A DNA stretch of 64,000 nt, taken from the NCBI RefSeq assembly GCF_016711335.1, contig NZ_JADJTF010000001.1:1860001-1924000 (forward strand), given 5' to 3'. The notes under the pieces were generated by a model that was not told where the DNA came from, ran no database searches, and was given only the letters and a program-made list of their open reading frames with translations. Numbering within the stretch: position 1 is the stretch's first letter; every line of letters starts with the position of its first letter. Of this stretch, positions 1 through 9,959 are shown piece after piece. This stretch comes from Thiofilum sp. (GTDB taxonomy: Bacteria; Pseudomonadota; Gammaproteobacteria; Thiotrichales; Thiotrichaceae). A program made the translations under genes and the position numbers.

Positions 1-1
1 A

Positions 2-760
2 GCGGGTGTAGAAACCTCTATCTTTATGATTCCTAATGTGGGACCTCATACGATTAATCTGACTAGCGCCTTGCCTACTATAACAGGAGCGGCTACGGCT
101 ATCGATGCGAGTACTCAAGCAGGCAGTAGTTGTAGTGCTAGTAATCGTACTTTAATGGTAACACTTAATGGTGGGGGCGCTGGTGTGGCAGTCAATGGTT
201 TAGCTATTGATGCTGCTAATGTCAAAGTACGAGGTATTGCTATTGGGCAATTTAGTGAGTCCGGTATTAATGGCTCAGCGAATGCCGATGGTTTACAGGT
301 GACTTGTAGCCATTTAGGTTTAGCGGCAGATGGTACAACTTTATTAGGCAATACCTTACACGGCTTACATGCTAGAAGTGGTCTAAGCAATTTAATGGTA
401 GGGGGTAATTCAGCCGATCAGCGCAATATTCTTTCGGGCAATAGCCGCAATGGTATTTTCTTAGAGGGCGCATCCTTAGCCACGATTGAGCATAACTATA
501 TTGGTACGAGTGCCGATGGTTTGTTACCTCGCTCTAATAATCGTGAAGGTGCAAGCTATGCAGGGATTGCCACTTCAACTGCCGCCACCTCGGATATTAC
601 GATTCGTAACAACCTTATTTCGGGGGGAGACATTATTACCGGAGCAGGACCAGTCTTTAATGTCACCAGCGGGATTCGCTTAGAAAACTTAAGTAAAAAT
701 ATCACTATCACCGGCAATTTAATTGGTACAAACCACCAGTGGTACAGGTGCTTTGGCTAA
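2..760 (+). CDS. 5' part of a secreted right-handed beta-helix repeat protein (cut by window edge, ends at a frameshift)
   Basis: The reading frame is open from the left edge, so the true start lies outside the window; the first ATG at 26 is internal. The product is rich in G, N, T and S and shows the ladder typical of parallel beta-helix proteins: recurring IG-T-x-DG-x-x-x-x-GN-T-x-x-G blocks followed by RNI-SGN and IxxNxIG, roughly every 60-70 residues. The frame runs into a stop at 758-760, but the same repeat pattern continues without a break in the frame of the next entry from about 725. The two pieces are therefore one gene split by a single-base frameshift near 725-740, either a real mutation or a sequence error. 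Such proteins are usually exported and surface-attached; that role is inference. Confidence 0.75.
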   Translation, partial: AGVETSIFMIPNVGPHTINLTSALPTITGAATAIDASTQAGSSCSASNRTLMVTLNGGGAGVAVNGLAIDAANVKVRGIAIGQFSESGINGSANADGLQVTCSHLGLAADGTTLLGNTLHGLHARSGLSNLMVGGNSADQRNILSGNSRNGIFLEGASLATIEHNYIGTSADGLLPRSNNREGASYAGIATSTAATSDITIRNNLISGGDIITGAGPVFNVTSGIRLENLSKNITITGNLIGTNHQWYRCFG

Positions 761-3700
761 TACGGGTTATGGTATTTATATTCATAATTCTACCGATATT
801 ACCATTGGGGGGACGACAGTAGCTGAGCGTAATATTATTTCGGGTAATGGTAAGGACGGCATTAATACCCGCTTCGGTACTAAACGCCTCAATATTTATG
901 GTAACTATATTGGGGTGGATAGTACGGGTGCGGTTGAATTGGGGAATACTGATAATGGTATTTTCCTCGCCGATACGCAAACAACGAATATCGGTAATGA
1001 TGACCCTAGTGGACGTAATATTATTACGGGCAATAAAATCAGCGGTATTCGCAACAGTACCTCCACTAGCACGGTTATAGCAGGTAACTATGTAGGTCTA
1101 GATGCAGCGGGCACAGCCGCTTTGGGTAATACCTTGCACGGTATTTATGTGCAGAACTCCGCTACAGTGACTATTGGTGGGGCTACGGCGGGGGCACGCA
1201 ATATTGTGTCAGGCAATAAAGTAATGGGTGTTTATGTTGTAGGGGCAACTTCTAATACTCGTATTGAGGGTAATACGATTGGTCTGCTAGCCGATGGTGA
1301 TACCGCAGCCGGTAATACTCAAGCGGGAATTGAAACCTCACTGACTAATGGTGTGGTGATTCATAATAATATTATTTCTGCCAATAAAACGCGCGGTATT
1401 CATCCCATCAATAGCCCCAGTACTACTATTACTAATAATATTATAGGCTTAAATGCTGCGGGTACGGCTAAGCGAGCTAACTTAGAGCACGGTATTGATG
1501 TTGATACTGCTGCAAGTGATTTATTAGTCGAGAGCAATGTGCTATCGGGTAATAATAAAGCGGGTATTCGCATTTTCTCCGGTACAGCCACTAATAACCG
1601 CATTATTAATAATAAGATTGGGGTGGGTTCAGACGGCATTACCGCCTTGGGCAATTTAATCTCTGGGGTGTGGATTGATAGCACTACGGGGGTGCTAGTG
1701 GGCGGTACGGGTGCAAACGATGCCAATATAATCGCGCATAATACGGGTGATGCAGTGACCCTGAATGGTACGAATAATAAGGCTAATATCATTAGTCGCA
1801 ATATTATGTTTGCCAATAGTAGCTTAGGCATTGATCTTGATGAAGATAATGTCACGCTCAATAATGGTAGCGCTCTTAGTACTGGCGCTAATGAAGGTCT
1901 AAACTTCCCGCAATTTAAGCAAGTGATTTTAGAGGGCGGTAATTTAACAGTGAATGGTTGTGCGCCCGCAGGAGCGACCATTGAGCTATTTGAGGCAGAT
2001 GTATCGCCTACGTCTAGTGCTGGTGTGGCAACGGGTGCGAATCAAGCCGGACGTACTCAAGACTATGGTGAGGGTGAGCGTTACTTAGCGACCTTTGTCG
2101 AGGGGGTAGGGGAAGAAACACCGACGACAACTATTGACTGCAATACTTTAACCGATAGTGATGCGAATAATGCAACGGGTATGAGTGTGTTCCAATGGAC
2201 GATACCTGCTCCTAGTAATGTGGTATTAGGCGATAAGTTAACCGCAACGGCGACGTTAGCGGCTTCTGGTACATCCGAGTTTTCCAGTATAGCTACTGTG
2301 AGCTTAGGCAATGCCGCACCTGAAATTACTAGCAATGGGGGCGGTGCTAGCGCAGCGCTTTCGGTGGCTGAGAATCAAACCGCTGCCACTACGGTAACAG
2401 CTACGGATGCTAATCCTAGTGATACTTTGACTTATTCGATTAGTGGTGGAGCTGATGCAGCACGCTTTAGTATTAATGCGAGTACGGGGGTATTAACGTT
2501 CAATACTGCGCCCGATTTTGAATTACCCACCGATGCAGATACTAATAATGTCTATGAGGTACAGGTAACGGTTGCCGATGGTAATGGGGGGACGGATGTA
2601 CAAACTATCTCAATCACGGTGACTGATGTAGTAGAAACTGTTAACCCCGCTTTCCCTGATGGTGTTGGTCTGGCTGATAGTGTTTGTGGTGTACCAACCG
2701 CGACTAGCACTACGACAGATGCAGGGATTTATTGGTCGCATAATGCTAGTGGTGGCACATCCTTAGCGGCACAAATTGCGCGTACTGATCTCGTAGTAAG
2801 TGCTGATGATGAGGCTGCTATCGGTTTAGTCGCTCAAGCGCAATCAGGTTCTACGCAGGTTAATATGGCAACGATTCCTGCCCAATATGATCCCACAAAA
2901 TACCTTCAATACACTTTCACAACCGCAGATCTGGCGGGCAAGGTGGCTGAGCTAACGGGTTTAAGTATGTCGGTTTATCACAAGGGTGATGCTGCCGATA
3001 CGTTTGCCACAGGCGCTTATCATTTTGCGATTCAAGTGGATGATGATCCCGCCTTTGGCTCTCCTGCAACGTTGATCAGTGATGTTAGCCTTAATAATGG
3101 TGATACCTCTGAAGCCACTGTAGCAGCAGCTCCGGTAGATTTAGGTCAAGGGGTACAAACCATGCTGCGCTTTGATGCCAATGGTGCGACCGTGCCTTTA
3201 GTATCGAATACCGCTTACACGATTCGTGTGTTTATTTATGGCGTATCTGCGGCAGGTTCGGCGAGTACTCAACCCTATCCTACGGTTGCCTTGTGGGATG
3301 ACATTATGTTTAAGCTGGTGAGCTGTGGTTATGATCGGGGGGATGCGCCCGCCGCTTATGGTGATCCTACTCATAAAATCTTAGGCGCTATAAAAATGGG
3401 TGCAGGTGATCCCGATCCAGAATTGGCGGCTCAGGCTGGTGCTAATGCTGATGGCGATGATACCAATGCCACGGATGATGAAAATGGAGTCACTTTACCC
3501 ACTTTCATTCAAGGGACTAGCACTTCAATTCAGGTCACTGTTAGCGGTGCAGGCTATCTACAGGCGTGGATAGATTGGAATGGTAACAATACCTTTGATG
3601 CCAGTGAGCAAATAGCTACTGATCTGCAAGATAATGGAGTTGGTGACACCAACAGTAATGCTGGGACAATAACTTTCAATGTTACTGTACCTAGTGACGC

Positions 3701-6700
3701 AGTTTTGACCCCTACTTATGCGCGTTTCCGTTGGTCTAGCACCTCAGGTCTAAACAGCACCGCCGCAGCGAATGATGGTGAGGTGGAGGATTATGCACTG
3801 ACCGTTGATACGGCCTTTGTTCCGACTTTACCAACAGCGGTCTGTACTATGAATGCTTATGGTTGGGTGGATACGCATATTCCAGTCTCAACTGGAGGTG
3901 GCGAACCTTCTCCACCCTACTATTTAACGACGGGTTCGTATGATTGGAATCAAGCGGGTAATCCAGTATGGCCGAACTCTAAAACACCGATTCAAACTTT
4001 AAGTGGTGCAGTAGCACTCGCTTTACCGGATTTATCTGCGACAGATAGCTTGAGTGCGAATAATGAAGGCTGGATGACGGTGACACGTTTAGAGGGAGCA
4101 CCTAGTTCAGCAGGTACTATTAGGATGTACGATGCAGGAGCCGCCGAGCATAAGGTGTATTTGGTTAAAGATGCATTGGGTAATGTACTCACTCGCTACC
4201 CTGTTGCACCTAGCACCTCGGAGCGTAATTTAGGTGCAGTTACTTTGAGCTTCACTTATCCCACCGACGGTATTGCCTATGTCCATGTCTATGTAGCGGA
4301 TTACTCAGGGTTTAGAGATGTACCTTATGTAACTGACTGTAACCAAGATCGTTCTGATGCTCCGCTGGTAGGGACGAGCTATGGTGAAGCGCTCCATAAT
4401 ATATTGAGCACTTTCTACTTAGGGACTCAGATTGATATTGATGCAAGTACTATTGCTAATACAGCAGCGGATGGAGAGGGTGCAGATGATGATGGTATTA
4501 CCTTATCTAACTTTGCTCGTGGTCAAACGGTTTCGATTAGTGCCTCAGTAACAGGCATAAATGGCTATCTACAAGCATGGATGGACTGGAATGGTGATGG
4601 TGATTTTGCCGATGCGGGTGAACAAATCGTTACGGACATGCAGGATAATGGTGCTAGTGATACTAATGCCGCTACAGGACAAATGACCTTTACTGTTAGC
4701 GTGCCTAATGATGCTGTTGCTGCACCTACCTATGCACGCTTCCGTTGGTCCAATGTAGCGGGCTTAGATAGAATTACTTCCGCACTCAATGGCGAGGTGG
4801 AGGATTATCAGTTAGTGATTAATGCGACACCGGAGATTACCAGCAATGGGGGCGGGGCTACTGCGAGTGTGAGTGTTGCAGAGGGTTCAACTGCGGTTAC
4901 GACGGTTACCGCTACCGATGCGAATATTACGGATACCTTGATCTACTCCATTAGTGGCGGGGCTGATGCGGCTAAATTGGCAATCGATGCGAATACGGGT
5001 GCATTGAGCTTTGTTACTGCGCCTAACTTTGCGACGCCTAGCGATGCGGATACCAATAATGTTTATGAGGTACAAGTAACGGTTTCGGATGGTCAAGCCA
5101 CCGATGTACAAGACCTCAGTGTCACGGTGACTGATGTGGATGCTCAAGTATTAGAGTACACCGTGCGCCGTACACCGGATGGTCGTTATCATGTCTATAT
5201 GCGCCCGACGCTTAATACGGTATTGGGGCCTAATCTAAGCCTAACGGGGCAAATTACTTTAACCGTACCAACAGGGATAGGTGCAAATCAGTTTGTAGTC
5301 AGTGACTTACAAAACTTAGTGCCTAGTGTAACGTGGTCGCAAACTTCACGTACTAATGCACCAGTAGAAAATACCGGCACGGATTATTTGTCCTTTACCT
5401 TTACACCCAATGGTAGTGATCAGTTTAACTGGCAGGCTGGGGTAGAGTTAGAAGTATTTAACTTTGCTAATCCTAATGCGTGTATGGGTATGGTTGATGT
5501 GATGGATGATACGGATGCCTTCAATGCCTTGCCTAACTCGGTGAATTCAGTGCCTAGCAATCAGTTCACCAATACGGGTTGGGGTACACCTACCGATAAT
5601 AATTATCTTGGTAATTATGGTAGCCCCGTGGATTGTGTGAATAATGTTGCACCGCTTATCACCAGCAATGGTGGCGATGCAACGGCGAGTATTTCGGTTC
5701 CAGAAAATCAAACTGCCGTGACGACGGTCACTGCAACTGATGCGAATGCTACCGATATTCTCACTTACAGTATCACGGGTGGAGCCGATGCAGCACTCTT
5801 TAGTATTGATCCTAATACAGGCGTATTAAGCTTTGATACCGCTCCAAACTACGAAGCGCCCAGCGATAGCGGTACTAATAATAGTTACGATGTTCAAGTG
5901 AGTGTCAGCGATGGTAATAGTCATAGCGATGTGCAAGATATTGCTGTGACCGTAACCGATGTGCCTGAAGGAGTGACAATCCAAGTACGTGGTTTATTAC
6001 AAGGTCCCTTTAATGCCAGTACTGGTTTAATGGAGGATACTCTACGTACTCTCAGTCTGATTCCGAGTAATCAGCCCTATACGATAGCTCCTTTTAACTA
6101 CAGTGGAGCCGAAGTGTTGAATAATACCTTACTCGCTGTGAGCGGTAATGATGCGATTATCGATTGGGTATTAGTGGAGTTACGGGCTGCGGCAGATCCT
6201 CTCACTGTGGTAGCGCAAAAAGCGGCTTTATTGCAGCGTGATGGTGATGTGGTTATGGCGGACACGGGAGCATTAAATATTGATTTCTTAGGTGTCAATG
6301 ATGGTTCTTACTATGTTGCATTGCGCCATCGTAATCACTTAGGCGTCATGAGTGCTAGCGCCCTAGCTTTAAGCCCTGTTCCGACGGTGGTCGATTTCAC
6401 TCTACCGGCGACGGCGGTTTATGGTACTCATGCTCGAATTAGTGCCGGAAGTCTAGCCTTAATGTGGACGGCTGATGCTAATAAGTCTAATCAAGTGATT
6501 GCTAATGGGCCTAATAACGATACGAGCGATATTTTAGGATCAGTGTTGATGGAGGGGGGCAACACCTTACTCAACAGTAACTACAAACTCCTAGGTTATC
6601 GTGTGACTGACTTAGACCTCAATGGTATTACCGTGTTTGCAGGACCAAATAATGACACTAACCTGTTATTAGGTAATGTGTTATTACATCCTGCGAATAG

Positions 6701-6752
6701 TACCTTCTCAGCCAACTTTGTGATTCATGGAGGTATCCCTAGCGCACAATAA
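723..6752 (+). CDS. Giant beta-helix / cadherin-like / GEVED-domain surface protein, main part
   Basis: About 2,000 residues continuing the frameshifted gene upstream; the nominal TTG start at 723 lies inside the repeat array and is probably not a real initiation site. Order of parts: beta-helix repeats to about residue 400; a cadherin-like domain starting EITSNGG and ending VTVTDV (about 530-640); a carbohydrate-binding-like region; a GEVED domain with DRGDAP, YLQAWIDWNG and GEVEDY (about 870-1035); a second GEVED copy (about 1205-1360); and two more cadherin-like repeats (about 1365-1475 and 1640-1750). The C-terminal stretch contains two GPNNDT repeats. No PEP-CTERM or LPXTG sorting signal is visible. 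A secreted adhesin or matrix protein is the likely role, by inference. A good terminator follows 28 bases after the stop. Confidence 0.8.
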   Translation: MVQTTSGTGALANTGYGIYIHNSTDITIGGTTVAERNIISGNGKDGINTRFGTKRLNIYGNYIGVDSTGAVELGNTDNGIFLADTQTTNIGNDDPSGRNIITGNKISGIRNSTSTSTVIAGNYVGLDAAGTAALGNTLHGIYVQNSATVTIGGATAGARNIVSGNKVMGVYVVGATSNTRIEGNTIGLLADGDTAAGNTQAGIETSLTNGVVIHNNIISANKTRGIHPINSPSTTITNNIIGLNAAGTAKRANLEHGIDVDTAASDLLVESNVLSGNNKAGIRIFSGTATNNRIINNKIGVGSDGITALGNLISGVWIDSTTGVLVGGTGANDANIIAHNTGDAVTLNGTNNKANIISRNIMFANSSLGIDLDEDNVTLNNGSALSTGANEGLNFPQFKQVILEGGNLTVNGCAPAGATIELFEADVSPTSSAGVATGANQAGRTQDYGEGERYLATFVEGVGEETPTTTIDCNTLTDSDANNATGMSVFQWTIPAPSNVVLGDKLTATATLAASGTSEFSSIATVSLGNAAPEITSNGGGASAALSVAENQTAATTVTATDANPSDTLTYSISGGADAARFSINASTGVLTFNTAPDFELPTDADTNNVYEVQVTVADGNGGTDVQTISITVTDVVETVNPAFPDGVGLADSVCGVPTATSTTTDAGIYWSHNASGGTSLAAQIARTDLVVSADDEAAIGLVAQAQSGSTQVNMATIPAQYDPTKYLQYTFTTADLAGKVAELTGLSMSVYHKGDAADTFATGAYHFAIQVDDDPAFGSPATLISDVSLNNGDTSEATVAAAPVDLGQGVQTMLRFDANGATVPLVSNTAYTIRVFIYGVSAAGSASTQPYPTVALWDDIMFKLVSCGYDRGDAPAAYGDPTHKILGAIKMGAGDPDPELAAQAGANADGDDTNATDDENGVTLPTFIQGTSTSIQVTVSGAGYLQAWIDWNGNNTFDASEQIATDLQDNGVGDTNSNAGTITFNVTVPSDAVLTPTYARFRWSSTSGLNSTAAANDGEVEDYALTVDTAFVPTLPTAVCTMNAYGWVDTHIPVSTGGGEPSPPYYLTTGSYDWNQAGNPVWPNSKTPIQTLSGAVALALPDLSATDSLSANNEGWMTVTRLEGAPSSAGTIRMYDAGAAEHKVYLVKDALGNVLTRYPVAPSTSERNLGAVTLSFTYPTDGIAYVHVYVADYSGFRDVPYVTDCNQDRSDAPLVGTSYGEALHNILSTFYLGTQIDIDASTIANTAADGEGADDDGITLSNFARGQTVSISASVTGINGYLQAWMDWNGDGDFADAGEQIVTDMQDNGASDTNAATGQMTFTVSVPNDAVAAPTYARFRWSNVAGLDRITSALNGEVEDYQLVINATPEITSNGGGATASVSVAEGSTAVTTVTATDANITDTLIYSISGGADAAKLAIDANTGALSFVTAPNFATPSDADTNNVYEVQVTVSDGQATDVQDLSVTVTDVDAQVLEYTVRRTPDGRYHVYMRPTLNTVLGPNLSLTGQITLTVPTGIGANQFVVSDLQNLVPSVTWSQTSRTNAPVENTGTDYLSFTFTPNGSDQFNWQAGVELEVFNFANPNACMGMVDVMDDTDAFNALPNSVNSVPSNQFTNTGWGTPTDNNYLGNYGSPVDCVNNVAPLITSNGGDATASISVPENQTAVTTVTATDANATDILTYSITGGADAALFSIDPNTGVLSFDTAPNYEAPSDSGTNNSYDVQVSVSDGNSHSDVQDIAVTVTDVPEGVTIQVRGLLQGPFNASTGLMEDTLRTLSLIPSNQPYTIAPFNYSGAEVLNNTLLAVSGNDAIIDWVLVELRAAADPLTVVAQKAALLQRDGDVVMADTGALNIDFLGVNDGSYYVALRHRNHLGVMSASALALSPVPTVVDFTLPATAVYGTHARISAGSLALMWTADANKSNQVIANGPNNDTSDILGSVLMEGGNTLLNSNYKLLGYRVTDLDLNGITVFAGPNNDTNLLLGNVLLHPANSTFSANFVIHGGIPSAQ

Positions 6753-6780
6753 CTCTATGAATTAGCCACTTAAAGTGTGC

Positions 6781-6812
6781 AAGCCACCTGTTAATCGCAG
6801 GTGGCTTTTTTT
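6781..6812 (+). terminator. Rho-independent terminator after the surface-protein gene
   Basis: A perfect 10-bp stem (AAGCCACCTG / CAGGTGGCTT) with a 7-base loop is followed by a run of T. It lies 28 bases past the stop of the surface-protein gene. The opposite strand has no T run, so it serves the plus-strand gene rather than the convergent kinase gene. Confidence 0.9.
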
Positions 6813-6900
6813 ATGGTGTGTTTGCCGCTCGCAAACCGAGATAGCATCCAAATATCAGATGGGTATGGGAGCTATGGAGAGCTTACACGACTATTTTTAT

Positions 6901-9900
6901 TCAAGTGCCAAGCTGCTCTAAGCCAACCAGTACCAATTGAAGCTCTGCTACGATCTTAAGTATTAAGGGGTTTAAGGTCTCTATATCCTCTTCTTGACAC
7001 TTAGAGTGCTCTAATTCTAAACACAAACTTGCTAGCTGTTTAGCGCCAATATTGGCAGCTGAGCCACATAATTTATGGGTGAGATAATGGATTTTAGTGA
7101 GATCCTGAGCGGCTAACGCATCGTTGAACTGAGCAACATCATTTAAATGCGTCTTTCTAAAACCCGCTAGGATGCGTTTATAACTAGGTATTAACTGATG
7201 GATGCGTGCTAAACCATCTTGCACATCGATACCGGGTAAAAGTGGAATGCCTTCTATAGAGGGTTCCGGTTTAGGTTCTGGAGGGGCTGAGATTGGTATC
7301 AAGGCTGCTTGAGCAAATTGGCGCTGTAAGGCTTGATATAAGAGCTGCGGGTCAATAGGTTTAGTGAGGTAATCATTCATACCCACTTCTAAACAGGCTT
7401 GACGATCACGCTCCATCGCATGTGCGGTTAGTCCAATAATAGGTAATTTTTTAGCATCCCACTGCTGCCGTAAGCGTTTGGTGGCTTCAAAGCCATCCAT
7501 TATCGGCATTTGTACATCCATGAGAACTAAATCAAAAGGCTCTTTCTTTACCCACTCCAGTGTTTCTACCCCATTGCTAGCCAGTACCACCTTAATCCCC
7601 ACATGCTCTAATAAAATTTGGGTAATTTCTTGATTAATTTCATTATCTTCAGCTACTAATATCGATTTATTAGTGAATAATTGATGCCAATTAGGTGAGA
7701 TAGCGGGTAAAAGTTGTAGATTTTGTGGTGTGGTATGTCCTAGTACATTCATTAAGGTATCGTAAAGATCCGATAAAGTGACAGGTTTTTTTAAAGTTTT
7801 ATTAATAACTAAAGCGTCATCTGATTGAAGGTAATAGTGGTTAGGGATAAATAGAATGGTTTTAGGTTTGGGGTTCTCAAGCTGCAACCAGTGATTGATG
7901 GGTATTAAGTTCTGATGAGTAGAATGGCTGGGGAGATAATCAATAATTAATACATTACAATGCCCACCGGTAGCAAAAAAGGCTTTTAAAGTCTCGATAT
8001 TATTATGTATAGAATAACTTATTCCTAGTGTATGCAACATGGCTGCAATAATTTCACTATTGTTTTTTTCATCTGCCAGTATAGCGATAAATTGATTGCG
8101 TAAAATAGCTAGATTATTAAAATAGGGCTTGGGGGCGATAGTATAATTAAAAGGCAATTTACAGATAAAGTGACTGCCTTTGCCTAATGCGCTCTCTAAT
8201 TGAATCGTTCCACCCATGAGTTGTACTAAATGTTTGACTATCGATAGACCTAAACCTGTGCCACCAAAGCGTCTAGAAACCGAGTTATCAACTTGAGAAA
8301 AAACCTCAAAAATACGTACTTGATCTTGTAGAGCAATACCAATACCGGTATCGGCTACTATAAACGTGAACCAAAGCCGTTTTTCATCTTGTTGAGTTAG
8401 CTTAATAGTTAATTGTACACTGCCTTGTTCGGTGAATTTTATCGCATTCTCACATAGGTTAAGTAAAACTTGTTTTAGCCGCAGAGTATCGCCCATAAGA
8501 GTGTAACGAATGTGCCAGTCGATATCTAAAATGAAATTTATTTTTTTATCTTCGGCTTTGCTGCTAATAGTATTACGAATATCATCAACTATCTCACTAA
8601 GATAAAACTCATGCTCTTCTAATTCTAGGCGACCAGCATTGATCTTGCTAAAGTCTAATAAGTCATTAATAAGTCTTAATAAAGACTGGGAGGATTGGTA
8701 AATATTTTTAATATAACGACTATGCTCTTTCTCTACAATAGAAAATGATAGAATGCGAGACAAATTTATAATGGAATTAATAGGTGTGCGAATTTCGTGA
8801 CTTATATTAGCTAAGAAACTACTTTTAGCCTCATTAGCAGCTTGAACCTCCGCTAAAGCAGTAGTGAGTAATTGATTGGTATTGGATAAATCGTGCTCTA
8901 CTTGCTGACGAGAACTAATTTCGTTTTTAAGTTTATGCACAATCGTGTCAAAAGCATCAGCAATCACTTCAAACTCTTTAATAGGAGTAGTAGGTACTAG
9001 GCTGGCTTTATTTTGTAGGGTAGTAATAGCATAGTTAGTAAGTTTTTTGACTGCATTAGCAATAATTTTATAAGCTAAGGTTAATAGGATGATACTAATT
9101 AAAGTGGTATATAATAAAACTTGGTAGATAGTCTGGCGCAGAGAGCTTTCAAGCCTAGCAATATCATTTAATGGAATAACTAAACCTAAGCTAATATTGG
9201 AAAAATTAGTTTGATTAGACAAAGGATGTTTTATAGCACCCCAATTATTGGATACTTCTCGCAGAATATAATCCGCATGAGTAAATTTATTGAAATAGGG
9301 TTGGCAAAAATTGCCCTCTCCCTCTAATAGTAAAGTTTTTGCTCCTTGATGAAAGCTCACACATTGGCTGGCTGTTTGTTGTAGGATAGAAACTACTAGC
9401 GAGTTATAACCATTTACTTTTAAGCCAGCATATAGTGTACCTCGATCACTGGCTACTCTAGCACTCATAATGACTAAAGCAGTACCGTGGTAATCTATCA
9501 TTTGTGCGTTCGGAACCTCTTTACTGAGTGGAGCTTGCTTAATTATATTAGTAATAAAATCCTCATTGGAAACCAAGGGTGAATAACTCTGATCGATAAT
9601 AAGACCATTATCATTACGATAGAAGAAAATATTATAGATGCTCTCTATAGGTTGTTGATCATAAATACTTAACAAAGCTTCAGCTATTTTTTCTTCGTCA
9701 TTATTGCGAGTGGCTTCTAATAAACTAGGATGTGAGGCTAAAGAAAGCATGGCTATATAAGAAGAAGTTATTTTTTTATCAAAAACGTTTTGGGCTGTTT
9801 TTGCGGATTGTAACAGGATATTATCAATATTATTTTTTATGGCTGTTTCAGACAAGCTAGTAATAGCGATATAACTTGATATTAAAAAAATCAAAGTGAG

Positions 9901-9945
9901 TAAAATACTAATTATTATTAAATAAAGTAGTATAGGTAGGCGCAT
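6901..9945 (-). CDS. Membrane hybrid histidine kinase with receiver and Hpt domains
   Basis: A 1,014-residue sensor kinase. Two membrane segments (about 5-27 and 275-297) enclose a periplasmic region of about 245 residues, probably a Cache-like sensor. A linker and coiled coil lead to a HisKA domain with the H-box SHEIRTP (His about 383), then a HATPase domain with the N-box NLCENAIKF, DTGIGI and GGTGLGLS. A degenerate receiver-like segment follows (about 605-730), then a complete receiver (about 750-870, Asp in LMDVQMP near 808, Lys in LTKPID) and an Hpt domain (His near 955 in LTHKLCGSAA). All phosphorelay residues are present. It is the last gene of a three-gene operon, 14 bases after a solute-binding protein that may provide its signal (inference). 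The output partner is probably the GGDEF/EAL protein at the head of the operon. Confidence 0.9.
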   Translation of the reverse strand: MRLPILLYLIIISILLTLIFLISSYIAITSLSETAIKNNIDNILLQSAKTAQNVFDKKITSSYIAMLSLASHPSLLEATRNNDEEKIAEALLSIYDQQPIESIYNIFFYRNDNGLIIDQSYSPLVSNEDFITNIIKQAPLSKEVPNAQMIDYHGTALVIMSARVASDRGTLYAGLKVNGYNSLVVSILQQTASQCVSFHQGAKTLLLEGEGNFCQPYFNKFTHADYILREVSNNWGAIKHPLSNQTNFSNISLGLVIPLNDIARLESSLRQTIYQVLLYTTLISIILLTLAYKIIANAVKKLTNYAITTLQNKASLVPTTPIKEFEVIADAFDTIVHKLKNEISSRQQVEHDLSNTNQLLTTALAEVQAANEAKSSFLANISHEIRTPINSIINLSRILSFSIVEKEHSRYIKNIYQSSQSLLRLINDLLDFSKINAGRLELEEHEFYLSEIVDDIRNTISSKAEDKKINFILDIDWHIRYTLMGDTLRLKQVLLNLCENAIKFTEQGSVQLTIKLTQQDEKRLWFTFIVADTGIGIALQDQVRIFEVFSQVDNSVSRRFGGTGLGLSIVKHLVQLMGGTIQLESALGKGSHFICKLPFNYTIAPKPYFNNLAILRNQFIAILADEKNNSEIIAAMLHTLGISYSIHNNIETLKAFFATGGHCNVLIIDYLPSHSTHQNLIPINHWLQLENPKPKTILFIPNHYYLQSDDALVINKTLKKPVTLSDLYDTLMNVLGHTTPQNLQLLPAISPNWHQLFTNKSILVAEDNEINQEITQILLEHVGIKVVLASNGVETLEWVKKEPFDLVLMDVQMPIMDGFEATKRLRQQWDAKKLPIIGLTAHAMERDRQACLEVGMNDYLTKPIDPQLLYQALQRQFAQAALIPISAPPEPKPEPSIEGIPLLPGIDVQDGLARIHQLIPSYKRILAGFRKTHLNDVAQFNDALAAQDLTKIHYLTHKLCGSAANIGAKQLASLCLELEHSKCQEEDIETLNPLILKIVAELQLVLVGLEQLGT

Positions 9946-9959
9946 AAAAATTATTCTCG

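Noticed and set aside
1400..1981. Minus-strand open frame of 193 codons inside the surface-protein gene
   Set aside because: Opposite-strand shadow of a repetitive, low-stop gene; no ribosome site and no protein-like pattern.
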